From assembly GCA_963819115.1 (NCBI GenBank), contig CAWFUR010000003.1, positions 62,001 to 126,000 on the forward strand: DNA of 64,000 bases, in the 5' to 3' direction. Position 1 is the first letter of the stretch, and each line of letters begins with the position of its first letter. The stretch is from JACVRW01 sp963819115. Lineage in GTDB: Bacteria > Actinomycetota > Thermoleophilia > Solirubrobacterales > Thermoleophilaceae. A program made the translations under genes and the position numbers. Positions 17,617-26,495 of the stretch are shown here, in pieces. Below the pieces are notes generated by a model, which worked only from the letters and a program-made list of their open reading frames with translations, was not told the origin of the DNA and did not search any database.

Positions 17617-19509
17617 GGCGGCCGCCGCCGCCACCGGGCGGGACGCGACGAGCAGATCGAGCTTCGCCCGCACCCCTCGCCCGCCCAAGCGCCCGTGCAC
17701 GCGGTCGCTGTCGATTCTCAGCACGCCGCCGGGTACCCCGCGGCCGGCCACCCTCACCCGCCCCCGCTGTGCGCGCTCGCCGAAGCGGCGGATGCGCCCG
17801 GTCAGCCGCACCCCGGGGATGAACCGGAGTCCGCGCAGCACCACTCCCCCGTTCTGCCCGATCCGGTAGGTCCCACCCCGCAGGCCGCCGCCGCGGGCGA
17901 TGTCGCGGCTCCTCGGATCGAACACGAGCTCCGTCACGGCGTCCTCCAGCACGTCGCGCAGCGTGAGCCTGACGGCCACCAGCGTGCGCCCGCGCAGGCC
18001 CGTCACGCCCGACAGCTTCCTCACCCCTGACAACCCGGTGGGCGGCGGAGGCTGGGGGAAGATGGCGCGACGCACCTTCCCGCAGTGGGAGGGCACCCTC
18101 CCGCCCCGGAAGAAGCGGTCGAACGCCCGGCGTGCACACGGGCTCGGGTCGGATCCCAGCACCGAGTGGCCCGTGGCCGGCGCCACCACCAGCTGTGCCT
18201 GCGGGAACCGTGCGGCCACGCGCCTGGCGTTCTCCACCGGCGTGCGCAGGTCGTCCTCACCCGCCAGCAGCAGCACCGGGACGTTCGGCAGCGGGGCGGT
18301 GGCCGGCGGCGGTGCCGGGCTGGCCACGGGCCAGCGGCCGCAGAGCGTGATCAGGTCGCTGTCGAGCACCGTGGCTCGGTCGAAGGGAAGGAAGTCCGAG
18401 TCGGGCCGGGCGGTCACGGCCAGCAGGGCATTCCGGCGGCGCACGGCGGGGTCGGGGGGCGTGCCGCGGGCCCAGGGGAAGGGTGTCTCCTCACAGGTCG
18501 TGGTCGCGTACAGCGCCGAGCTCAGGATGCGCGGCGGCGGCGGCCTGCCGGCCACGGTGAAGGTGCGCCGGCTGAGGCGCAGCAGCAGTGCCGGATCGCC
18601 CTCGAGCGCGGCCCGCACCGCGCCCGGGAAGGCCGCTCGCAGAGCTGGATCGAAGTCTCCGGCGATGAGTATCCCGAGCAGGTCGTTGCGCCCCAGGGAC
18701 GTGTGCCGCGTCCGGCCCCTGGCGTCCACCAGCGGACCGCGCATGCGGCCGTGGCGGCGCATTCGGCCGACCAGCTGCTGGAGGTCGGCCACCGGGTCGT
18801 GGGTGAACGACGAGCACGCTCTCCGGCACACCGCACGGAGCGCGCGGGGCACGGCGGCGATGGTGTCCGAGTACAGCGGGTCGGGTCCTCCGGCCTCCAC
18901 CACCGAGTCGAGCGCGAGGCGCTCCACGTGCGTGGGGTAGCGGGCGGCGTAGGCCAGGGCCACCTTGGTCCCGTACGAGGTGCCGAAGAGAGCGATGCGG
19001 TCGATTCCAAGCTCGCGCCGGATGGCCTCCACGTCCTCCACCGAGTCCTCGGTGGTGTAGAAGGCGCGGCGAGACTGGAGCCCGGTGGCGCAGCGCCCGG
19101 CGGCATCCTCGGCGCTCAGCAGGTTGGCCCGCTCAAGCTCCCGGCAGCGGAGCGCACCCGAGCGCCCGGTCCCGCGCTGGTCGAACACGATCACGTCCCG
19201 GCTGCGGTAGGCCGCGAACAGGAACCCCACCCCGTCCCCCGAGAAGGCCTCCGTGGCCGACTGCCCGGGGCCGCCCGCGAGGACGAACACAGCGCCCCGC
19301 GCGGGCTGGATGCGCGAGCGAATCCGCTTCACAAGCAGGGACACGCGGCCCGGCACGGTCCCGGTGCGGTCCAGCGGCACCGCCACCCGGGCACACGAAT
19401 AGCCGTACCCGCCGCAGCGCTCAAAGTGAGGCGCGGCGAGGGCCGGCGACGAAGCGGTAAGCGCGACGCAAAGCGCCGCGAGGCCCACCAGCAGGTGGCG
19501 GGGAAGCAC
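17593..19509 (-). CDS. Secreted alpha/beta-hydrolase, tripeptidyl-aminopeptidase (TAP) type, with C-terminal beta extension
   Basis: 638 residues. Sec signal peptide (hydrophobic stretch to SSPALA), then an alpha/beta hydrolase: oxyanion region FVLAGGPGQSATEAF near residue 78, DQRGTGRSG near 112, nucleophile elbow FGTSYGTKVAL near 175, and Asp/His in LLLAGEDDLRTP and ATGHSVLG. The fold ends near residue 490. The remaining ~140 residues are a Gly/Arg-rich beta-type extension not usual for TAP enzymes, possibly for envelope attachment. The start is GTG 19509 with TAGGTT 6 nt upstream. It is divergent from pccA across 21 bp. Confidence 0.85.
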   Translation of the reverse strand: MLPRHLLVGLAALCVALTASSPALAAPHFERCGGYGYSCARVAVPLDRTGTVPGRVSLLVKRIRSRIQPARGAVFVLAGGPGQSATEAFSGDGVGFLFAAYRSRDVIVFDQRGTGRSGALRCRELERANLLSAEDAAGRCATGLQSRRAFYTTEDSVEDVEAIRRELGIDRIALFGTSYGTKVALAYAARYPTHVERLALDSVVEAGGPDPLYSDTIAAVPRALRAVCRRACSSFTHDPVADLQQLVGRMRRHGRMRGPLVDARGRTRHTSLGRNDLLGILIAGDFDPALRAAFPGAVRAALEGDPALLLRLSRRTFTVAGRPPPPRILSSALYATTTCEETPFPWARGTPPDPAVRRRNALLAVTARPDSDFLPFDRATVLDSDLITLCGRWPVASPAPPPATAPLPNVPVLLLAGEDDLRTPVENARRVAARFPQAQLVVAPATGHSVLGSDPSPCARRAFDRFFRGGRVPSHCGKVRRAIFPQPPPPTGLSGVRKLSGVTGLRGRTLVAVRLTLRDVLEDAVTELVFDPRSRDIARGGGLRGGTYRIGQNGGVVLRGLRFIPGVRLTGRIRRFGERAQRGRVRVAGRGVPGGVLRIDSDRVHGRLGGRGVRAKLDLLVASRPVAAAAASATPRVR

Positions 19510-19530
19510 ACCGATAACCTACCCGGCCGC
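19510..19530. promoter_or_regulatory. Compact divergent promoter region between peptidase and pccA
   Basis: The whole gap is 21 bp. TAACCT (19515-19520, + strand) is 10 nt from the pccA ATG, and TAGGTT (19521-19516, - strand) is 6 nt from the peptidase GTG. The two -10-like hexamers share five base pairs, so one site could serve both directions. Confidence 0.45.
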
Positions 19531-21297
19531 ATGTTCGGCAAGGTTCTGGTGGCAAATAGAGGCGAGATCGCCATTCGCGTTATGCGCTCGCTCGAGGAGC
19601 TCGGGGTCGCCAGCGTGGCGGTGTACTCCGAGCCCGACCGCGACGCGCCCCACGCCCGGCGGGCGGACGAGGCCTACCTGCTCGGCCCCGGCCCGGCCAC
19701 CGAGAGCTACCTGAGCGTGGAGAAGATCCTGGACGCCGCCCGCAAGTCCGGCGCGGAGGCGATACACCCCGGCTACGGCTTCCTCGCGGAGAACGCCGCC
19801 TTCGCCCGGGCATGCGAGGAGGCGGGCATCGTGTTCATCGGCCCGCCGGCCGACGCGATCGACGCCATGGGCTCGAAGACCAGGGCCCGCGAGCTGATGA
19901 AGGCGGCCGGGGTACCGATCGTGCCCGGCACCACCGACCCGGTGGAGACCGTGGAGGACGCGCGCAGGGTGATCGCCGAGTCGATCGGCTACCCCGTGGC
20001 GATAAAGGCGGCCGGCGGCGGGGGCGGCAAGGGGTTCCGCGTGGCCGAGACCGAGGACAAGCTGCAGGAGGCCTTCGAGGGCGCGTCCCGCGAGGGCGAG
20101 AAGTTCTTCTCCGACGCCACCGTGTACGTCGAGCGCTACCTGCCCGACCCGCGCCACGTGGAGGTTCAGGTGCTGGCGGACGGGCACGGGAACGTGATCC
20201 ACCTCTTCGAGCGCGACTGCTCGGTGCAGCGCCGCCACCAGAAGCTGATCGAGGAGAGCCCGGCCCCCGCCGTGGATCCCGAGCTGCGCGAGCGCATCGG
20301 GAAGATCGGCACCGAGGCGGCCCGCGCGGTGGGGTACCGCTCCGCGGGCACCATCGAGGGCCTGCTGGCGGACGGCGAGTACTACTTCCTCGAGATGAAC
20401 ACGCGCGTGCAGGTGGAGCACTGCGTGACCGAGATGGTCACCGGGATCGACATCGTGCGCGAGCAGCTGAAGATCGCCGCGGGCGAGCCGCTGGCCTACG
20501 CCCAGGAGGACGTGGTGATCCGCGGCCACGCGATCGAATGCCGGATCAACGCCGAGGACGCCTCCAAGAATTTCGCGCCGGCGCCCGGGAAGATCAGCTC
20601 CTACCGTGAGCCGAGCGGGCCGTTCGTACGCGTGGACTCCGGAGCCGAGGAGGGGTACGAGGTGCTCCCGCTCTACGACCCGATGATCGCCAAGCTGATC
20701 GTCTGGGACGTGGACCGCGAGGCATCGACCCGGCGAATGCTGCGCGCGCTGGACGAGTACGAGATCGGCGGCCTCAAGACCCTGATCCCCTTTCACCGCG
20801 AGCTGATGAAGAGCGAGCAGTGGGGGCGCGGGGAGACCTGCCGCGACCTCGTGGAGGACAGGGGCTGGCTTAAGAAGCTGGCCTTCCCCGCGGCGGAGAA
20901 GCCCGCCGAGGACGGCGAGGCGGCCGAGAAGGTGTCGCGCGAGTACGCCGTGGAGGTGTCCGGCCGGCGCTTCGACGTGACCGTGATCGGCGAGGCCGGG
21001 CCGAACGGCGCCAACGGCGCCGCTGCCGCGGTCACCCGTCAGGCGCCGCGGCGCGAGCGCAAGGCCTCCGGTGGCGGCGGAGCCCCCGGTGCGCTCATCT
21101 CGCCCATGCAGGGCACCGTGCTGAAGGTGGCGGTCGAGCAGGGCGCCACGGTGGAGGAGGGCGCCCTGGTGTGCGTGATCGAGGCCATGAAGATGGAGAA
21201 CGAGATCACCGCTCCGTCCGCGGGGACCATCGAGCAGCTCGGCGTGTCCGAGGGCAGCTCCGTGGCCAGCGGCGACACGATCGCCGTCATCAAGTAG
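19531..21297 (+). CDS. pccA: Acyl-CoA carboxylase alpha subunit: biotin carboxylase plus BCCP
   Basis: 588 residues. Biotin carboxylase domain 1-450: KVLVANRGEIAIRVMR at the N-terminus, ATP-grasp KAAGGGGGKGFRV near 160, EKFFSDATVYVERYL and FLEMNTRVQVEH near 290. The C-terminal BCCP domain (about 515-588) carries the biotinylated Lys in VIEAMKMENEI. It carboxylates biotin with bicarbonate and ATP and hands CO2 to the carboxyltransferase at 4036. An in-frame extension back to 18085 is antisense to the peptidase gene and has no family similarity; ATG 19531 is the family start. Confidence 0.94.
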   Translation: MFGKVLVANRGEIAIRVMRSLEELGVASVAVYSEPDRDAPHARRADEAYLLGPGPATESYLSVEKILDAARKSGAEAIHPGYGFLAENAAFARACEEAGIVFIGPPADAIDAMGSKTRARELMKAAGVPIVPGTTDPVETVEDARRVIAESIGYPVAIKAAGGGGGKGFRVAETEDKLQEAFEGASREGEKFFSDATVYVERYLPDPRHVEVQVLADGHGNVIHLFERDCSVQRRHQKLIEESPAPAVDPELRERIGKIGTEAARAVGYRSAGTIEGLLADGEYYFLEMNTRVQVEHCVTEMVTGIDIVREQLKIAAGEPLAYAQEDVVIRGHAIECRINAEDASKNFAPAPGKISSYREPSGPFVRVDSGAEEGYEVLPLYDPMIAKLIVWDVDREASTRRMLRALDEYEIGGLKTLIPFHRELMKSEQWGRGETCRDLVEDRGWLKKLAFPAAEKPAEDGEAAEKVSREYAVEVSGRRFDVTVIGEAGPNGANGAAAAVTRQAPRRERKASGGGGAPGALISPMQGTVLKVAVEQGATVEEGALVCVIEAMKMENEITAPSAGTIEQLGVSEGSSVASGDTIAVIK

Positions 21298-21306
21298 GCC
21301 GCGGCC

Positions 21307-22401
21307 GTGCCGGCCGCCATCGTCGTGGGAGCCGGATCCTTCGGGGCGTCGCTCGCCGATCGCCTGGTGGCCGAGGGCTGGGAGGTCACGCTCATCGACC
21401 GCTTCGGGCCGGGTGACCAACGGGCCGAGTCCGGAGGGGAGACGCGCCTGCTCCGCTTCTCGCACGGCGATGACGCGCTCTATACGCGCCTCGCCCGACG
21501 CGCCCGCGAGCTCTGGCTGGAGCTCGGCGGGGTGCTGGTGGAGTCGGGCGTGGCGTGGCTCGTGACCGACCCGGAGGGCTGGGAGGCCGACAGCGAGCGC
21601 GTGCTGCGGGCCGAGGGCGTGCCGGCGGAGACGCTGGACCCGGCGGACGCGCCGCGACTGCTCCCCGGCCTAGCTCCCGAGGGACTCCACCACGTTCTCC
21701 ACGAACCCGAGGGCGGCGTGCTGCGGGCGGCCGAGGGGGTGCGCCGGCTCGCCGCGCGGGCGGTGGAGGGAGGCGCCCGGCTGGAGGTGGGAGAGGCGCG
21801 CCCGGAGGCCTCGGGGGTCCGGTTCGGCTCGCGCGTGCTCGAGGCGGACGCGGTGGTGTGGGCCTGCGGCGCCTGGCTGGCCGCGCTCTTCCCCGACCTC
21901 GTCTCGCTGCGGGTCACCCTCCAGCAGGTGGTCCTGTTCCGGGCCGGTCCCGCGTTCGCCGGTCCGGGCTGGGTGGACTTCGCGGGCGGTTGGTACGGGC
22001 ACGGCGCGATCTCCCCGTACGGGTTCAAGGTCGCCTCGGACGAGGACGGTCGCGAGGTGGATCCCGACGCCCGTCCACGCGAGGCGGGTCCCGACGCCGT
22101 TCAGCGGGCCCGCGAATACCTAGCCCTTCGCTTCCCGGACCTCGCCCGGGCGCCCGTGCTGGGGGCGCCGGCATGCCACTACAGCCTCACCGAGGACTCG
22201 AACTTCATCTTCGCGCCGCGCCCCGGGGCGGCGGGCCAGTGGCTCCTCGGCGGCGGCTCGGGACACGGGTTCAAGCACGGACCGGCCGTGGCCGAGCACG
22301 TGGCGGCCGTGCTCGGCGGGCGGGCCGGGCCGGAGGAGCGCTTCGCGCTGGGCCGGCGCCGGCCGGGCCGAAGCCTGCGCACGGCCGGCTCGAATGCGTA
22401 G
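21307..22401 (+). CDS. FAD-dependent oxidoreductase, sarcosine-oxidase/DAO type
   Basis: 364 residues. N-terminal dinucleotide fold AAIVVGAGSFGASLADRL with a following DRFGPG acidic turn, then GGETRLLRFSHG (the SxGxSRxxR-like region of monomeric sarcosine oxidases, where covalent FAD neighbours lie). C-terminal half has GGGSGHGFKHGPAVAEHVA, the typical FAD/substrate loop. It oxidises a secondary or primary amine to imine with release of H2O2; the substrate is unknown. GTG 21307 is 9 bp after pccA. The MFS gene overlaps it by 8 bp. Confidence 0.85.
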   Translation: MPAAIVVGAGSFGASLADRLVAEGWEVTLIDRFGPGDQRAESGGETRLLRFSHGDDALYTRLARRARELWLELGGVLVESGVAWLVTDPEGWEADSERVLRAEGVPAETLDPADAPRLLPGLAPEGLHHVLHEPEGGVLRAAEGVRRLAARAVEGGARLEVGEARPEASGVRFGSRVLEADAVVWACGAWLAALFPDLVSLRVTLQQVVLFRAGPAFAGPGWVDFAGGWYGHGAISPYGFKVASDEDGREVDPDARPREAGPDAVQRAREYLALRFPDLARAPVLGAPACHYSLTEDSNFIFAPRPGAAGQWLLGGGSGHGFKHGPAVAEHVAAVLGGRAGPEERFALGRRRPGRSLRTAGSNA

Positions 22402-23635
22402 CTCCGGTGCTCGCCCGACCGGCGCTCGGGCTGCGCTCCTCGCCGGCGGTGGTGAGGGACGGCGGCTCCTCCCGCTGGTACTGGCGACGACGGCCACCCA
22501 GGCGTCGATCGTCGTGCTCGCCCCCCTGGTGGTGGAGATTGGCGACGAGTTCGACGCGTCGCTCGGCTCCGTCGGGCTCGCCCGCTCGGTGCTCGCGGCC
22601 ACCGCCGTCGGGGTGTCGCTGGCGATCGGGCCGCTGATCGACCGCGTGGGAGTGGGGCCGCTGATCGTGGCCGGCGCGCTGCTGGCGATGGCCGGCGCCG
22701 GTCTGGCGGCCGCGTCCACGTCGCTTCCCATGTTCTACGCGACCCAGGTGGTCACGGGTGCGGGCGTGGCCTGCATGCTCTCCGCGGGCTTTGCCGGCGT
22801 GGCCGCCTACTTCCCGCCCGAGCGCGCCGCCTGGGCGATGGGCTGGGTGGTCGGGTCGCAGTCGCTCGCCTGGATCGGCGGCACGCCCACGATCGGCTTC
22901 CTCGCCGAGCACGGCTCGTGGCGCCTGGCCTACGCCGTGCCCGCCGCGATATCCGGACTGGCGCTGGTGGCCGGCCTGCTGGCGCCCACGGGACGCCTCC
23001 ACCGGTCCCACGCCGGTCCGCGCGAGGGGCTCCTGGCCGTGTTCCGCGATCCCTCCGCGCGGCGCTGGACGCTCGCTGAGCTCGTCGCCTATTCGGCCTG
23101 GACCGCGGAGATCACCTATGCCGGGGCGTTCTACATCAAGACCTACGACCTGGGCGAGACGGCGGTGGGCGTGCTCCTCGCGGTGGGCTCGGTGATGTTC
23201 CTGCTCGCCTCCACCAACACGGCCCGGCTGGCCGAGCGCTACCCGCGGCGACCGCTGATCGCGCTGGCCGCACTCGGCATGGGCACGCTCCTCGTGCCGG
23301 TGCTGAACGTGACCGTGTCCGTATGGCTCACGCTCGGCCTGTTCTGCCTGATGGCCCTGTGCGCCGCCGTCCGCTCGGCGGGGTCGAGCGCGCTCGGCCT
23401 CTCCCAGCTCCCCGGGCAGGCGGGAAGCATGATGGCCGCGCGGACCGCCAGCGCACAGCTCGGGTACATGGTCGGGGCCGGCGTGGGCGGCGTGGTGCTG
23501 GAGCTGCTCGGATTCGGCGCGCTCGGCTTCGTGCTGTTCGGCGGGATGCTGCTGTCGGCACTGCTGGTGCTGCGGGTGAGCGACCCCGAGGCGGCGGGCC
23601 CCCCGGCCCGCTATCCCGAGCCCGTGCCGGACTGA
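22394..23635 (+). CDS. MFS transporter with repeat-derived N-terminus
   Basis: 413 residues with about 12 hydrophobic segments, including LVEIGDEFDASLGSVGLARS and AGFAGVAAYFPPERAAWAMG. Resembles MFS drug or metabolite efflux proteins; substrate unknown. ATG 22394 overlaps the oxidoreductase stop. The first ~20 residues (SSGARPTGARAALLAG) are encoded by a copy of the dispersed palindromic repeat, and the transmembrane part only begins after it. No ATG, GTG or TTG occurs in frame between the repeat and the first helix, so the repeat seems to supply the N-terminus. Confidence 0.82.
   Translation: MRSSGARPTGARAALLAGGGEGRRLLPLVLATTATQASIVVLAPLVVEIGDEFDASLGSVGLARSVLAATAVGVSLAIGPLIDRVGVGPLIVAGALLAMAGAGLAAASTSLPMFYATQVVTGAGVACMLSAGFAGVAAYFPPERAAWAMGWVVGSQSLAWIGGTPTIGFLAEHGSWRLAYAVPAAISGLALVAGLLAPTGRLHRSHAGPREGLLAVFRDPSARRWTLAELVAYSAWTAEITYAGAFYIKTYDLGETAVGVLLAVGSVMFLLASTNTARLAERYPRRPLIALAALGMGTLLVPVLNVTVSVWLTLGLFCLMALCAAVRSAGSSALGLSQLPGQAGSMMAARTASAQLGYMVGAGVGGVVLELLGFGALGFVLFGGMLLSALLVLRVSDPEAAGPPARYPEPVPD
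22403..22443 (+). repeat. Dispersed palindromic repeat, copy 1
   Basis: Begins 2 bp after the oxidoreductase stop. Shares the left block CGGTGCTCGCCCGA and right block CGGGCTGCGCTCCTCGC with the other copies; the loop is diverged (CCGGCGCT). Lies inside the start of the MFS gene. Confidence 0.75.
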
Positions 23636-23693
23636 GGCATCTTGCCCTGAGTTCCGCCCATAGGGACTCGTGTGACTGAAATAAGGTCCGCCC

Positions 23694-24140
23694 ATGGACT
23701 ACGAAGCAGTGCGCGCGGGGCTCGAGCAGGCGATTCCGTTCAACCGCCATCTGGGGCTCGAGGTGCTCGAGGTGTCGGACGGGCGTGGCGTGGTGCTGCT
23801 TCCGGAGGGCGACAACCTGATGAACCACGTCGGCTCCCAGCACGCCGGTGGCCTGTTCACCGCCGGCGAGGCCGCCTCGGGCGGAGCGTTCGTGGGCGCG
23901 TTCGCCGAGCGCATGGGGAGCATCACGCCACTGGCGAAGTCCGCACGGATCGACTACCTGAAGCTCGCGAAGGGACCGATCACGGCCACCGCCACCCTCG
24001 GGGGCGACAAGGCCGAGCTGCTCGCCCGCCTCGACGCCGACTCTCGACTGGAGTTCCCCGTCGAGGTGGAGCTGGCCGATGCGTCAGGAACCACGGTCGC
24101 TCGCATGACCGTGGACTGGCATGTCAGAAAGAATTCCTAG
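23694..24140 (+). CDS. Hotdog-fold thioesterase-like protein (DUF4442/PaaI type)
   Basis: 148 residues. The pattern FNRHLGLEVLEVSDGRGVVLLP, then NHVGSQHAGGLFTAGEAASGG with the hotdog helix and its conserved N-H-x-G and H-A-G-G residues, fits a PaaI/DUF4442 acyl-CoA thioesterase-like protein. The C-terminus (VEVELADASGTTVARMTVDW) is the last strand pair. Acyl substrate unknown. TAAGGT lies 6 nt upstream of ATG 23694. A palindromic repeat follows the stop codon immediately. Confidence 0.8.
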   Translation: MDYEAVRAGLEQAIPFNRHLGLEVLEVSDGRGVVLLPEGDNLMNHVGSQHAGGLFTAGEAASGGAFVGAFAERMGSITPLAKSARIDYLKLAKGPITATATLGGDKAELLARLDADSRLEFPVEVELADASGTTVARMTVDWHVRKNS

Positions 24141-24183
24141 CTGCGGGCTCGCCCGATCACCGATCGGGCTGCGCTCCTCGCTT
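24141..24183 (+). repeat. Dispersed palindromic repeat, copy 2 (between convergent genes)
   Basis: Starts right after the thioesterase stop. Perfect hairpin GCCCGATC-ACC-GATCGGGC at 24152-24170, flanked by the family's left and right blocks. Ends 6 bp before the convergent PHP gene's stop, so it could terminate both transcripts. Confidence 0.82.
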
Positions 24184-24188
24184 GACGC

Positions 24189-25982
24189 CTAGGAGAACCA
24201 GTCGTGGCCGCAGACTCCGCGGCAGCGCACGTGCTCCACGCCCGAAGTCCCGGCCTTCAGCCAGATCGGGCTCGACACGGTGTCGATCAGGTTGCCGCTC
24301 ATGATCTGGAGGCGCCAGCGACCCGGGCCGGAGCCCTTGAAGCGGTAGTGGAAGTCGGCGCCGGTGATCGGCACGGTGGCGACGGTCGTCCCGTCCTTGA
24401 CCACGAGCAGGTTGGCGCCCGAGCCGTTCAGCACCCGGGCGTGGAAGGTCGCGCCGGGGGCGTCCACCACGTCGCCCAGGATGGCCCGCTGCTCGCGGTG
24501 GCCATCGGGACGCGCATTGAAACGGAGATCGGGACCGGCGTTGCCCGTGACCTTCACGTACGTGTGGCGGAACTGCACTCCGCAGCGGATCCCGTCCTCC
24601 GAGAGCTCGGGCGCGCGGACCACGGTGGTGGCCTCGCCCACGGGCGCGTCCAGCGCGCCGGGGTGGCGGCCGGCCAGGTGCGAGTCGCTCGATCCCACCG
24701 CGGCGATCTTGTAGCCGAGCCCCAGCAGGCGCTCGTACAGGGTGATCGCCGTGCCCGTGAACGGGTTGGGCGTCGTGGCGCCGAGGTGCGACACCCCGGT
24801 GGCCACCTCGAGGGCGTCCACCTGTGACCAGTCGGTCTCCGCGTCGGTGTACTCCCAGAAGCATCCGCGGCAGAACGCCGCCGCGGCGGGGGTGACCGGC
24901 GGGAAGATCGTGGGGTGGTTGACCTGGGTCCAGCCGCCGAAGCGGTGGACCTCCTTGAAGATGTCGCTCGGTAGGCGGCCCGGGCTCTGGAGCTTCAGCG
25001 AGCCGTCCGCGAGGCGCTCGTAGATCGGCACCGTGCGGTAGTCCACGAAGTGGGCGCTGCCGTGGTTGTTCGTGTGGCCGTGGTAGGTGATCACCTCACT
25101 GCTGCGCACCACCAGATTTCGCCTGTACTGCGCCTGATAGCGGCCGATCTCGTTCCAGGCCGGATAGCCGGAGACGTAGTCGGAGAGCGTGAGGAAGTCG
25201 AGGCCCGCGCCGCCCTGCGCGATCGGCTTGAAGGCGTATCCGAACACCTCGGACATGGGCGCGTTGCCGTAGGCCGAATGCTCGGCGTGCACGTGCATGT
25301 CCCCCGCGTACCAGCCTGCGTGGGCGCGGGCCGGGGCGGTGTCGTAGGGAGCGGGCTGGTAGGGCTCGTCGGCGAAGGACGGGTCGTTCGCCAGATCGAT
25401 CTCCACACGCCACCTGACCTTGCCGTCGGCGTCGCCCTCGGACTGTGGGATCACCGCGGCCACACCCAGCTCCGCGGCCCACTGCCCCGGCTTGATCGGG
25501 CCGGGGATGAAGCCGCGCGTGGTCTTGCCCGGCACCTCGATCCGCGGGTTCGCCGTGTACTGAGCCTCGGTGGAGAAGCCTTCGGCCGACAGCGTCACGT
25601 CGGGATGGCTCGACCCTCCCCAGCCGCGGAACTCGGGCTCGCCCCAGATTCCCTGGCTGCCGGCGGGACGGGGCTGGTAGAGCCCGAGGTCGAGCGTGTG
25701 CCGGCTGGATCCACTCTCCGGCTGGTCCCAGCAGTACTTGACGCGAACCGCGGTCGTGCCCGCGGGCACGTCGAAGGGGAGCATCACGTACGTCTTGTTC
25801 ACGTTCGTGCCGAACTCGCCCGTGATCACCTTGTCGGGCGTCATCGCGTTTCCCCCGCAGGGGGTGGTCAGCCCGGGTCCCGGCTCGGCCGGAACCGTCT
25901 GCGGCGGTGACTGAGCCGCCGCTCCAGGCGCGAAGGCGAGGACGGCGAGAGCCGAGACGGCGGCGGAGGCTCTCCGGAGCAC
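24189..25982 (-). CDS. Secreted PHP-superfamily metal-dependent phosphoesterase-like protein
   Basis: 597 residues from GTG 25982. Sec signal (LRRASAAVSALAVLAF to GAAA). A beta-sandwich region of about 220 residues precedes a PHP domain: AGDMHVHAEHSAYGN near residue 255 (the D-x-H-x-H metal site), TQVNHPTIFP near 395 and VGSSDSHLAGRHPG near 455 (further metal ligands). The C-terminal ~100 residues form another beta domain ending CRGVCGHDWFS. Substrate unknown; PHP proteins hydrolyse phosphoesters. TAGACT lies 7 nt upstream. An extension to 26129 is not supported, because the signal peptide begins at 25982. Confidence 0.8.
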   Translation of the reverse strand: MLRRASAAVSALAVLAFAPGAAAQSPPQTVPAEPGPGLTTPCGGNAMTPDKVITGEFGTNVNKTYVMLPFDVPAGTTAVRVKYCWDQPESGSSRHTLDLGLYQPRPAGSQGIWGEPEFRGWGGSSHPDVTLSAEGFSTEAQYTANPRIEVPGKTTRGFIPGPIKPGQWAAELGVAAVIPQSEGDADGKVRWRVEIDLANDPSFADEPYQPAPYDTAPARAHAGWYAGDMHVHAEHSAYGNAPMSEVFGYAFKPIAQGGAGLDFLTLSDYVSGYPAWNEIGRYQAQYRRNLVVRSSEVITYHGHTNNHGSAHFVDYRTVPIYERLADGSLKLQSPGRLPSDIFKEVHRFGGWTQVNHPTIFPPVTPAAAAFCRGCFWEYTDAETDWSQVDALEVATGVSHLGATTPNPFTGTAITLYERLLGLGYKIAAVGSSDSHLAGRHPGALDAPVGEATTVVRAPELSEDGIRCGVQFRHTYVKVTGNAGPDLRFNARPDGHREQRAILGDVVDAPGATFHARVLNGSGANLLVVKDGTTVATVPITGADFHYRFKGSGPGRWRLQIMSGNLIDTVSSPIWLKAGTSGVEHVRCRGVCGHDWFS

Positions 25983-26074
25983 GGACGCGAGTCTATGGCC
26001 GGGCGGCCGGCTAATCCAGGCAGAACCGTCCCCGCGGCCCGATGAAGCCCTTGCGCGCGTCCATCGGGGGGATC

Positions 26075-26106
26075 TAGGCTCGCCCATCACCGCGGGCCCG
26101 CGGTGA
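26075..26106 (+). promoter_or_regulatory. -10-like site followed by a 20-bp perfect palindrome
   Basis: TAGGCT at 26075-26080 is followed by the perfect inverted repeat TCACCGCGGGCCCGCGGTGA at 26087-26106, then the Shine-Dalgarno GAAGGGAAGG and ATG 26129. The palindrome would sit at the very start of the mRNA: either an operator overlapping the transcription start or a 5'-UTR hairpin. Confidence 0.55.
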
Positions 26107-26128
26107 ACTCCGAAGGGAAGGATTCGCA

Positions 26129-26485
26129 ATGGCCGACGCAGGAATCTTCATTGGGTGGGGCGCGAGTGTCGTCGGACGCGAGGAGAAGGGCCTCGCGGTC
26201 TTCAACGAGGCGATCGCATACTGGGGGCAGCTGGAGCAGGACGGCAAGATCGAGTCGTCCGAGGTGGTCCTGCTCACTCCCCACGGGGGCGACCTCGAGG
26301 GCTTCGCCCTGCTGCGAGGCAGCCGTGACCAGGTGGGTGCGCTGCTCATGGACGACGAGTTCGAGCGCCAGACCACTCGCGCCAGCCTCATCGTCCAGAA
26401 CGTCGGGGTGGTCCCGGCCATCCTCGGCGAGGGGCTCGGCCGGTCGATCGACGTCTACCAGAAGCAGTTCGGCGAATTGACGTAG
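26129..26485 (+). CDS. Small hypothetical protein
   Basis: 118 residues with a good Shine-Dalgarno (GAAGGGAAGG). Sequence features: MADAGIFIGWGASVVGREEKGLAVFNEA, WGQLEQDGKIESSEVVLL and a final helix GLGRSIDVYQKQF. The pattern suggests a small alpha/beta barrel-type dimer such as the DUF3303/YCII-like group, but I cannot place it. A 20-bp palindrome lies just upstream, so it is probably regulated as a single gene. Confidence 0.7.
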   Translation: MADAGIFIGWGASVVGREEKGLAVFNEAIAYWGQLEQDGKIESSEVVLLTPHGGDLEGFALLRGSRDQVGALLMDDEFERQTTRASLIVQNVGVVPAILGEGLGRSIDVYQKQFGELT

Positions 26486-26495
26486 TCGCTGGCGC

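Noticed and set aside
18085..19530. N-terminal extension of the biotin carboxylase frame
   Set aside because: It is antisense to the secreted peptidase and the family start is at ATG 19531.
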